From: Bacillota bacterium
GTDB lineage: Bacteria > Bacillota > Clostridia > Acetivibrionales > DSM-1351
Direction: 5' to 3'
DNA length: 10,159 bases
NCBI GenBank assembly: GCA_023392075.1
Contig: JAEVZU010000150.1
Location: 1-10,159 of the forward strand
In this document: positions 1 to 4,659 of the stretch, piece after piece
Numbering within the stretch: position 1 is the stretch's first letter
Layout: each line of letters starts with the position of its first letter
Notes under the pieces: model-generated
The model's database searches: none
Told to the model about the DNA's origin: nothing
The model's input: the letters and a program-made list of their open reading frames with translations, nothing else
Position numbers and translations under genes: made by a program

Positions 1-135
1 CCCGCCTTGTTTGAACCTAAAGTATTTAAACAATTCTTGAATATTAACTGGATCAATTTACTACACCAATATAATTTGGAACTTGAAGACATAAAAATTT
101 ATAATTTTACAAAACTAATAACGGCAAAAAAGTAA
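1..135 (+). CDS. C-terminal end of an unidentified protein (partial)
   Basis: The plus-strand frame that begins at the first base is open for 44 codons and ends at TAA (133-135). The encoded tail begins PALFEPKVFKQF and ends in TKLITAKK. It is rich in Asn, Ile, Leu and Lys, as expected of a low-GC genome, and has no membrane segment or metal-binding motif that I can see. A hairpin terminator starts 3 bp after the stop, which supports this being a real gene end. I do not recognise the family; the start and most of the gene lie outside the window. Confidence 0.55.
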   Translation, partial: PALFEPKVFKQFLNINWINLLHQYNLELEDIKIYNFTKLITAKK

Positions 136-137
136 AC

Positions 138-172
138 AAAAAGTCCTCAAGAATTTCTCCAAGAGGACTTTT
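138..172. terminator. Bidirectional intrinsic terminator between partial CDS and tRNA-Asp
   Basis: The arms AAAAGTCCTC (139-148) and GAGGACTTTT (163-172) form a 10-bp stem. A U-rich tail follows on either strand: TTTTCTTT on plus, and TTTTTGTTTACTTTTTT on minus. It can end both the plus-strand partial gene and the minus-strand tRNA-Glu/tRNA-Asp transcript. Confidence 0.85.
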
Positions 173-208
173 CTTTGCTGATTTACATCAGCATTCATAA
201 TTTCAAAA

Positions 209-285
209 TGGCGACCCGGAACGGGCTCGAACCGTCGACCTCCAGCGTGACAGGCTGGCATTCTAACCAACTGAACTACCGGGCC
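209..285 (-). tRNA. tRNA-Asp (GTC)
   Basis: This is a 77-nt cloverleaf including an encoded CCA (complement of 209-211). The acceptor arms GGCCCGG and CCGGGTC pair with one G-T wobble. The anticodon stem CCAGC/GCTGG encloses the loop CTGTCAC, giving anticodon GTC (Asp). The T-loop GTTCGAA-type sequence is intact. It lies 14 bp downstream of tRNA-Glu on the same strand, so the two are almost certainly co-transcribed. Confidence 0.97.
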
Positions 286-299
286 ATTTAAAATTATAA

Positions 300-374
300 T
301 GGTGACCCATAGGGGACTCGAACCCCTGTTATCGCCGTGAAAGGGCGGTGTCTTAACCACTTGACCAATGGGCC
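300..374 (-). tRNA. tRNA-Glu (TTC)
   Basis: This is a 75-nt cloverleaf with an encoded CCA (complement of 300-302). The acceptor arms are GGCCCAT and ATGGGTC, and the T-arm is AGGGG TTCGAGT CCCCT. The anticodon loop CTTTCAC gives TTC (Glu). The outermost anticodon-stem pair is C27-A43 instead of the usual C-G; the other four pairs are intact. It is the first gene of the Glu-Asp transcript. Confidence 0.97.
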
Positions 375-415
375 GTACTTATTATCAGCGGCACTCTCGC
401 CGACCGACAAAGACT

Positions 416-444
416 ATTTTAACGGGGGATCTACAAAAAGTCAA
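416..444 (-). promoter_or_regulatory. Promoter of the tRNA-Glu/tRNA-Asp transcript
   Basis: On the minus strand, -35 TTGACT (439-444), a 17-bp spacer (422-438) and -10 TAAAAT (416-421) lie about 42 bp upstream of tRNA-Glu. This is a near-consensus sigma-A promoter, and its place in front of a stable RNA pair supports the call. Confidence 0.85.
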
Positions 445-669
445 GCTATTTTTTTATCTTTTTTTCAATTATTATTTTTTAATGCCGGAAGTCCTGAAAA
501 TACCAGGTTCCAGCCAAGCTTTGATTAGTAAATTATAGTTTTGAATAAAAAAGCTATCACGTACTTCTTTATTCATTTGTATAAGTATAATATCTTTCAA
601 ATCAACATGACTTATACCTTCCTTATTCCGGATCAAAGTTTTTCAATACCTTTTATATACCTGAAAGTG
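445..669. other. AT-rich intergenic stretch without a convincing gene
   Basis: This lies between the tRNA promoter and the stop of the broken DUF2268 gene. It contains poly-T/poly-A tracts and an imperfect hairpin around 487-511 (GGAA..CCTG / CAGG TTCC) with no U-tail, so I do not call it a terminator. A minus-strand frame is open for 56 codons (642 down to 472) but has no credible start or ribosome site. It might be a worn gene remnant; I give it no function. Confidence 0.5.
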
Positions 670-1575
670 TCATTCCCTTTTGTGTTTTGCCAAACCCAGC
701 TGATTTTTTTGCTTTTTGCTGCTTCTATTCCCTTCATAACCGCTGGTTTCAAGTATCTCCCAGGGGTTTAATTCAATTAGCTTATGGTGTCTTATATCAG
801 GTCTCTTCTTTAAAAATTCCCTGATAATATTGTAGCCGATTGTATAACCGGTAAATGGCGGTGTGCTAGTTTTTGCATCTCCGAAGAAAAATCGGTGGTG
901 TAATTCCATATTGTCTTCCAGGCTCAAATATTCCTGAAGTGTATGCCATTGTTGGTACTCCTGTTCACCAGTCAATGCATTTATCCAGGAAGGAGTTAAA
1001 TCCGGGCATACGGCCTTTGCAAAGGAATCGGCCAACCCCTCCGAAATTATTGAGGTCAGCAGATCCTGTAATTTGTTTCCCTGCAGATAATAATAATTAT
1101 ATCCCCATACAGTATGGTTGTGTTCATGGGCCAGGACCCAGGGCAGGTATTTCTCCCATCCGTCAATTTTCGGATTTATCTGAATAAGGATATCTCACCC
1201 GCACAGGTCCCGACAACACCGTGTACAGACTGGTCCAACCATATGTCAGGATAGATGCATACTGTTTTGTCAGAACCCGTCGGTGTCAGCATTCCACAAA
1301 TCTCTCGGTATTTTCTTCTGAGCAGCGCTTCTATCCCGAAAGCCTCCGGCATATCAATTGTCTTATTGAGCTTAACAACCTCTGTAACGGGTTTTGACAT
1401 ACCCTCTCTGATTCTTTATTCATTGAATTGTCCTGCAGCCCATTCAATCCAAAATGGCTCTATAGCGTACTTTAACCATAATCCGTCCATATCCCCGCTT
1501 TCGTTATCTACAAACAGCGTTAATATAGTCCTTTATTCCTTTGTACGGCTCAATAACTTTAAGTATATTCTCCAT
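670..1575 (-). pseudogene. DUF2268-family putative Zn-dependent protease, broken by two frameshifts and a stop
   Basis: Stitching three minus-strand frames gives one protein of about 300 aa that matches the layout of DUF2268 proteins, which are predicted zinc metalloproteases. The start ATG (1573-1575) opens MENILKVIEPYKGIKDYIN. A one-base shift near 1505 leads into a frame reading LWLKYAIEPFWIEWAAGQF. That frame meets an in-frame TAA at 1416-1418, resumes with MSKPVTEVVKLNKTIDM, and reaches GVVGTCAGEI. A second shift near 1190 joins it to LIQINPKIDGWEKYLPWVLA, then the metal motif HEHNH (1114-1128, HExxH type), SEGLADSFAKA, and the family tail PPFTGYTIGYNIIREFLKK. The stop is at 670-672. It begins 4 bp after the zinc-ribbon stop, so the two formed an operon. 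Outside the three lesions the text is well preserved, which suggests recent decay or sequencing error. I identify the family from memory of its motifs; confidence in the domain is high. Confidence 0.85.
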
Positions 1576-1579
1576 TATT

Positions 1580-1747
1580 TCACACCGTCTTATACTGGCA
1601 CCGCTTACATACCATAAGCTTGCCTCCGTCACCTTTGTGTATTTCATACAAAATCTTTATTCTTGTGGCTTTACATACCGGGCAGGTCCCTCTGCCATGT
1701 GAAGGTAATTTCCATAAAGTTTTCCCTCTGTGAGTTTTTAATGCCAT
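1580..1747 (-). CDS. 55-aa zinc-ribbon protein
   Basis: A small minus-strand gene runs from ATG (1745-1747) to TGA (1580-1582). A purine-rich ribosome site, GAAAGGAAAC, lies about 10 bp before the ATG. The product, MALKTHRGKTLWKLP onward, carries CPVC (Cys22, Cys25) and CKRC (Cys47, Cys50). This is a four-cysteine zinc ribbon with a 21-residue spacer, and the rest of the protein is basic. Such compact ribbons bind one zinc and often contact nucleic acid or protein, but I cannot name a partner. It is the first gene of a two-gene unit with the broken DUF2268 gene (4-bp gap). A promoter lies at 1864-1892, and a miniature repeat element separates that promoter from this gene. Confidence 0.8.
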   Translation of the reverse strand: MALKTHRGKTLWKLPSHGRGTCPVCKATRIKILYEIHKGDGGKLMVCKRCQYKTV

Positions 1748-1766
1748 TTTTCTTGTTTCCTTTCGT

Positions 1767-1847
1767 TACACTCTATTGACAATGTACAACCCTCACACCG
1801 GCTGTTTTTACACTCAAAAACATATTGTACATTGTTAATGGAGGGTA
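1767..1847. mobile_element. 81-bp internally deleted miniature inverted-repeat element (copy A)
   Basis: The terminal repeats are at 1767-1789 and 1825-1847. They match the family end TACCCTCTATTGACAATGTA with one and two mismatches, and the element begins and ends in TA. The interior is only 35 bp. Read on the minus strand it shares the sub-terminal words of the 176-bp copy (GTTTTTGAGTG near one end, AGCCGG-GTGAGG near the other), so it is the same family in reverse orientation with the middle lost. It has no coding capacity. It lies between the promoter at 1864-1892 and the ribosome site of the zinc-ribbon gene, so it would be transcribed as part of the leader. Confidence 0.82.
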
Positions 1848-1863
1848 TAATTGTTTTAATTAA

Positions 1864-1892
1864 ACTATAACGCCGTAATTCTTACATTTCAA
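1864..1892 (-). promoter_or_regulatory. Promoter of the zinc-ribbon/DUF2268 unit
   Basis: On the minus strand, -35 TTGAAA (1887-1892), a 17-bp spacer and -10 TATAGT (1864-1869) are directed at the zinc-ribbon gene. It lies right against the stop of the CD3324-family gene (-35 ends 3 bp below that stop codon) and just upstream of repeat copy A. No other good promoter was found inside the repeat. Confidence 0.7.
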
Positions 1893-1894
1893 TT

Positions 1895-2194
1895 TTACAA
1901 ATGACTATGAATAGAATTTGAGCAGAGGCCCTTTTCCAGGCTTATGATTCTTCTGATACTCTGTTCTGAAAGATAATATTTGCTTACAAGTGCATTGATT
2001 GAAACACCCTTTTTATAATCTCCATATATTAGGCAATTCCGTTCTTTTAAACTCTTTTTGGTACCGCTCTTTTCACCCCACGCCCTTTGCTGACCGTCTT
2101 TACGGGGTATATATATAAATTCGCCGTCTATAAATTCCTGAATAATTGTGATTACCTCTTTCGGTAGTACATTCTGTGCCTTTAAATACTTCAT
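1895..2194 (-). CDS. CD3324-family small protein with a helix-turn-helix-like end
   Basis: This encodes 99 aa from ATG at 2192-2194 to TAA at 1895-1897. The frame stays open upstream to 2254, but the ribosome site GGAGGAG lies just before the ATG at 2194, and the family starts MKY.KA..VLP, as here. The order is an N-terminal helix (about residues 8-25), a short strand region EFIYIPRKDG, a variable basic middle, and a C-terminal part, YKKGVSINALVSKYYLSEQS, that reads as a helix-turn-helix with a recognition helix near residues 75-90. These small proteins are common in Clostridia and resemble the Mor-type activator fold, so DNA binding is plausible but unproven. No clear promoter of its own was found. 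It lies downstream of the terminator of the 38-aa peptide gene. Confidence 0.85.
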   Translation of the reverse strand: MKYLKAQNVLPKEVITIIQEFIDGEFIYIPRKDGQQRAWGEKSGTKKSLKERNCLIYGDYKKGVSINALVSKYYLSEQSIRRIISLEKGLCSNSIHSHL

Positions 2195-2255
2195 TTTCTT
2201 TGCTCCTCCATAAATATCCATACTATGAAGCAAAGACCACAGGTACTTAATCAAA

Positions 2256-2289
2256 CAAAAAACTGCCGCAGGAGTTGTGCCTGCAGCAG
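2256..2289 (-). terminator. Intrinsic terminator after the 38-aa peptide gene
   Basis: On the minus strand, CTGCTGCAGG and CCTGCGGCAG (2280-2289 and 2263-2272) form a 10-bp stem with one G-T wobble and a 7-nt loop, followed by TTTTTTGTT. It sits between the small peptide gene and the CD3324-family gene. Confidence 0.88.
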
Positions 2290-2369
2290 TCTGTAAAAGT
2301 CCAAAATCATATTGAGCCTGATATAAATAAAATAACTAATTTAATCTGCATAAAATGAAATATACTTGA

Positions 2370-2486
2370 TTAATCAAATAAATTCCGAGTGATTAGCCAT
2401 CTTATGAAACCAGGTGCCTGCAAAGCATTACTGATGTAAGTTTTTGTGGTCTTTACATTTGAATTGATTATTTGCATCGTTTTCAT
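2370..2486 (-). CDS. 38-aa peptide gene with its own promoter and terminator
   Basis: The gene runs from ATG (2484-2486) to TAA (2370-2372). A very strong ribosome site, AGGAGGAG, lies 6 bp before the ATG, a consensus promoter ends about 41 bp upstream of the ATG, and an intrinsic terminator lies about 80 bp past the stop. The product starts MKTMQIINSNVKTTKT and ends PGFIRWLITRNLFD. It has no cysteine, no signal peptide and no membrane-length hydrophobic run. It has five Lys/Arg against one Asp, and its second half, ISNALQAPGFIRWLITR, looks amphipathic. Those traits fit a small regulatory, membrane-surface or signalling peptide, but I recognise no family. The stop codon lies inside a 12-bp palindrome (TTGATTAATCAA, 2366-2377). 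The alternative is an untranslated small RNA with a chance frame; the ribosome site argues against that. Confidence 0.65.
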   Translation of the reverse strand: MKTMQIINSNVKTTKTYISNALQAPGFIRWLITRNLFD

Positions 2487-2526
2487 AAGATCTCCTCCTG
2501 AAATTTAATTTGAACAACACTTGTAA

Positions 2527-2555
2527 ATAATACCATAAGCAATCTTATTTTTCAA
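2527..2555 (-). promoter_or_regulatory. Promoter of the 38-aa peptide gene
   Basis: On the minus strand, -35 TTGAAA (2550-2555), an exactly 17-bp spacer and -10 TATTAT (2527-2532) put the start of transcription near 2520, about 34 nt before the ATG. It is well separated from the tRNA-Lys terminator upstream. Confidence 0.8.
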
Positions 2556-2596
2556 TTTAAAAAACAATTATAATCATTCTTGATATATTTGAATTA

Positions 2597-2651
2597 CCAA
2601 AACGCAAAAGCACGTATTCCCAATCTGGAAATACGTGCTTTTGCGTTTTGG
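2597..2651 (-). terminator. tRNA-Lys terminator, 22-bp perfect inverted repeat that includes the CCA end
   Basis: The arms at 2597-2618 and 2630-2651 are perfect 22-base reverse complements around an 11-base loop. On the minus strand the stem holds GCACGTATT with A- and T-rich flanks, so TTTTGCGTTTTGG forms the distal arm and supplies U-rich pausing sequence. The last three bases of the tRNA (CCA, 2649-2651) form the base of the stem, so terminator and tRNA 3' end overlap. Confidence 0.8.
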
Positions 2652-2724
2652 TGACCCATCGCAGATTCGAACTGCGGACACCTTGATTAAAAGTCAAGTG
2701 CTCTGCCAACTGAGCTAATGGGTC
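2649..2724 (-). tRNA. tRNA-Lys (TTT)
   Basis: This is a 76-nt cloverleaf with an encoded CCA. The acceptor arms GACCCAT and ATGGGTC pair fully. The anticodon stem CTTGA/TCAAG encloses the loop CTTTTAA, giving anticodon TTT (Lys). The T-arm GCAGTTCGAATCTGC is intact. It is a single tRNA transcript with its own promoter and terminator. Confidence 0.97.
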
Positions 2725-2759
2725 ATTTGCAGGTGTGTTTTTTTCGACCACAGGTATAA

Positions 2760-2788
2760 ATAATACTTAATAAATAGTATTTTGTCAA
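2760..2788 (-). promoter_or_regulatory. Promoter of tRNA-Lys
   Basis: On the minus strand, a perfect -35 TTGACA (2783-2788), a 17-bp spacer and -10 TATTAT (2760-2765) lie about 36 bp upstream of the tRNA. This is one of the strongest promoters in the window, as expected for a stable RNA. Confidence 0.88.
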
Positions 2789-2834
2789 CACATTTTAGAA
2801 AAATTAGTTATGAAATATTTTTTTGCGGTATCTT

Positions 2835-2859
2835 TACCCTCTATTGACAATAGAGGGTA
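2835..2859. repeat. 25-bp palindrome made of two fused repeat ends (copy B)
   Basis: TACCCTCTATTG and its exact reverse complement CAATAGAGGGTA flank a single central A. Both halves equal the outer 12 bases of the miniature element at 4481-4656, and the ends are again TA. It is best read as a collapsed element that lost everything between its termini, or as an excision remnant. It lies between the tRNA-Lys promoter and the purA terminators, where it seems harmless. Confidence 0.75.
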
Positions 2860-2872
2860 ATATGTCCGAAAG

Positions 2873-2910
2873 TATAAAAAAATGCTGTTATATACTCATT
2901 AACAGCATTT
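2873..2910 (-). terminator. Distal purA terminator
   Basis: On the minus strand, AAATGCTGTTA and TAACAGCATTT (2900-2910 and 2880-2890) form a perfect 11-bp stem with a 9-nt loop, followed by a run of seven T from the end of the stem. It backs up a first hairpin nearer to purA. Confidence 0.88.
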
Positions 2911-2925
2911 CATATATCAGGGTAC

Positions 2926-2974
2926 AACAAAAACTGCTATGAAGCAGCCTTTTCCAGTTGTTTCATAACAGTTT
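2926..2974 (-). terminator. Proximal purA terminator
   Basis: The arms 2962-2974 and 2931-2943 form 13 pairs with one G-U wobble in the minus-strand RNA, an 18-nt loop, and a TTTTTGTTGT tail. It starts 16 bp after the purA stop. Two terminators in series suggest purA is a single-gene transcript. Confidence 0.72.
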
Positions 2975-2989
2975 CCATAACAAAGTCGA

Positions 2990-4261
2990 TTATCTGACTA
3001 TTACATGTTCTCTGTCTTTTCCTACACCGATAAGCCCTATTTTAACCCCAACCAGCTCTTCGATCCTCTTAAGGTATTTTTGAGCGTTTACAGGTAATTT
3101 ATCAAAGCTTTTAACATTGGATATATCTTCTTTCCACGGCTCAAAGACCTCATAGACCGGCTCGCATTTCGCAAGCTCATTAAGACTGGCAGGAAAGTAT
3201 TTGATTATTTGTCCATTATATTTATAACCTGTGCAAAGCTTAATTTCCTTGAGCTTGCCTATGGTATCCACATGATTGATTGCAAGTGCTGTCAGACCAT
3301 TTATTTTGGCAGCATACTTGATCATAACAGTATCAAGCCAGCCGCACCTTCTGGGACGGCCTGTTGTTGTTCCATATTCCCAGCCCAGTTCTCTGATGGT
3401 ATCACCAACTTCATTATTTTGTTCTGTTGGGAACGGACCTGCTCCTACCCTTGAGGTGTAAGCTTTAAGAACTCCATAAACCTCATTAATATAAACAGGA
3501 CCCAGCCCTGAACCTGTACATACTCCTCCGGCTATGGGATTTGATGAAGTAACATAAGGGTAAGTGCCGAAATCTATATCAAGGAAATTTGCCTGAGCTC
3601 CTTCAAACAATATGTTTTTATGGTTATCAACCGCCTCCGCAAGTATACTTGTAGTGTCGGTAATATACCCCTTCAGCTGTTCAGCATAAGCCAGATACTC
3701 CTCTATTATGGCTTCTGCCTTATATGGTTTTCCGCCGTATATTCTTTCTATTATAAGGTTTTTCAGTTCAAGGTTTGCTTTTACCTTCCTTACAAATTCA
3801 TCCCTGTCAATTAGGTCGCACATTCTTATGCCTGAACGTTCGATCTTATCAGCGTAACATGGTCCGATACCCCTTTTTGTGGTACCTATACTGTCGTTGC
3901 CTCTGAAATTTTCCTGAAGCTCATCAAGTCCTATATGATAAGGCATGATCAAGTGGGCCCTGTCGCTTATTAGAAGATGATCCGTAGTAACTCCCCTTTC
4001 GTTTAAGCCCTTCATCTCCTTGAGTAACACAGCCGGATCTACTACTACCCCATTGCCTATAATACAGGTCTTGTTGGTATGAAGTATACCCGATGGTATA
4101 AGATGCAATGCGTATTTTGCTCCATTGGCCACAATGGTATGACCTGCATTATTACCGCCTGAAAATCTGACAATAATATCCGACTGTTCAGCCAGCATGT
4201 CAATGTACTTACCTTTACCCTCGTCACCCCATTGAGTTCCTACTACTACTCTAACTGCCAT
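2990..4261 (-). CDS. purA: Adenylosuccinate synthetase
   Basis: PurA joins IMP and aspartate using GTP to give adenylosuccinate, the first committed step from IMP to AMP, in the cytoplasm. The 423-aa length fits the family. The N-terminal loop GTQWGDEGKGK carries the catalytic Asp13, and GGNNAGHT carries the catalytic His41. Further family marks are VTSSNP, the IMP/Arg loop TTTGRPRRCGWLD (roughly residues 300-312), the GTP-base region NHVDT, and GVGKDREH at the end. The ATG at 4261 has a strong site, AGGAGGAGC, just before it. It stands alone, with a promoter at 4385-4413, a leader of about 117 nt and two terminators; purB is not adjacent. No PurR-box-like sequence was evident. Confidence 0.98.
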   Translation of the reverse strand: MAVRVVVGTQWGDEGKGKYIDMLAEQSDIIVRFSGGNNAGHTIVANGAKYALHLIPSGILHTNKTCIIGNGVVVDPAVLLKEMKGLNERGVTTDHLLISDRAHLIMPYHIGLDELQENFRGNDSIGTTKRGIGPCYADKIERSGIRMCDLIDRDEFVRKVKANLELKNLIIERIYGGKPYKAEAIIEEYLAYAEQLKGYITDTTSILAEAVDNHKNILFEGAQANFLDIDFGTYPYVTSSNPIAGGVCTGSGLGPVYINEVYGVLKAYTSRVGAGPFPTEQNNEVGDTIRELGWEYGTTTGRPRRCGWLDTVMIKYAAKINGLTALAINHVDTIGKLKEIKLCTGYKYNGQIIKYFPASLNELAKCEPVYEVFEPWKEDISNVKSFDKLPVNAQKYLKRIEELVGVKIGLIGVGKDREHVIVR

Positions 4262-4384
4262 AGATGCTCCTCCTGTCTATTGAATGCAAGCACTATTCTA
4301 TATTCTATCTTATGCTATATTGCTCAAAAGATTAATAAAAGTACTTAGCCGTTATTTGGTAAATTTACTGAATCAACCTATTAA

Positions 4385-4413
4385 ATTATAACTTAGTGAT
4401 TGTTATTATTCAA
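4385..4413 (-). promoter_or_regulatory. Promoter of purA
   Basis: On the minus strand, -35 TTGAAT (4408-4413), a 17-bp spacer and a perfect -10 TATAAT (4385-4390) place the start near 4378. That leaves about 117 nt of untranslated leader, in which I see no riboswitch consensus or strong hairpin. Confidence 0.82.
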
Positions 4414-4480
4414 CTAAAACCGCAATTCCCCGTCTTAAATACTGCATTTTTTATACCCGGATATTGTAAAAAATAAATAA

Positions 4481-4656
4481 TACCCTCTATTGACAATGTA
4501 CAATACGTTTTTGAGTGGTTAATTTGCCCTGCGGCTGCGTTGAAGCCGATTGCAAGGCACAAAGCCTTACTGCACGCCTTTGCCTTGCCGCAAGCCAAAT
4601 TATTTCGCTCAAAAATAGCCGGCGTGAGGCGTGTTATACATTGTCAATAGAGGGTA
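4481..4656. mobile_element. 176-bp miniature inverted-repeat element (copy C)
   Basis: The terminal repeats of 23 bp (4481-4503 and 4634-4656) differ at one base. Each begins TACCCTCTATTGACAATGTA, and the outermost TA on each side fits a TA target duplication, as in IS630/Tc1-type elements. The interior also folds back on itself: TTTTTGAG..TAATTTG..TGCGGC on the left matches the reverse complement of the right half, and GCAAGGCA pairs with TGCCTTGC near the centre. It has no coding capacity; the open frame across it is a shadow. Its edge is 3 bp from the kinase stop codon, so the folded RNA would form the 3' end of the kinase transcript. Confidence 0.88.
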
Positions 4657-4659
4657 AAA

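Noticed and set aside
115..360. 81-codon minus-strand frame over the tRNA pair
   Set aside because: It reads through tRNA-Glu, tRNA-Asp and the terminator, so it is not protein-coding.
472..642. Minus-strand open stretch of 56 codons ending at TAA 472-474
   Set aside because: Codon use looks plausible but there is no start with a ribosome site and no recognisable family; noted as a possible remnant only.
1255..1617. 120-codon plus-strand frame
   Set aside because: It is antisense to the DUF2268 remnant, which carries clear family motifs on the minus strand.
2557..2751. 64-codon minus-strand frame over tRNA-Lys
   Set aside because: It is a translation of the tRNA and its terminator.
1767..2859. 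CRISPR-like array from the repeated TACCCTCTATTG words
   Set aside because: The copies are inverted pairs at transposon-like termini, not evenly spaced direct repeats with unique spacers.
2937..2980. 13-codon frame METVMKQLEKAAS after purA
   Set aside because: It coincides with the terminator hairpin and has no ribosome site.
4410..4598. 62-codon minus-strand frame across the miniature element
   Set aside because: It lies mostly inside the foldback repeat, has no ribosome site, and its sequence is explained by the element.
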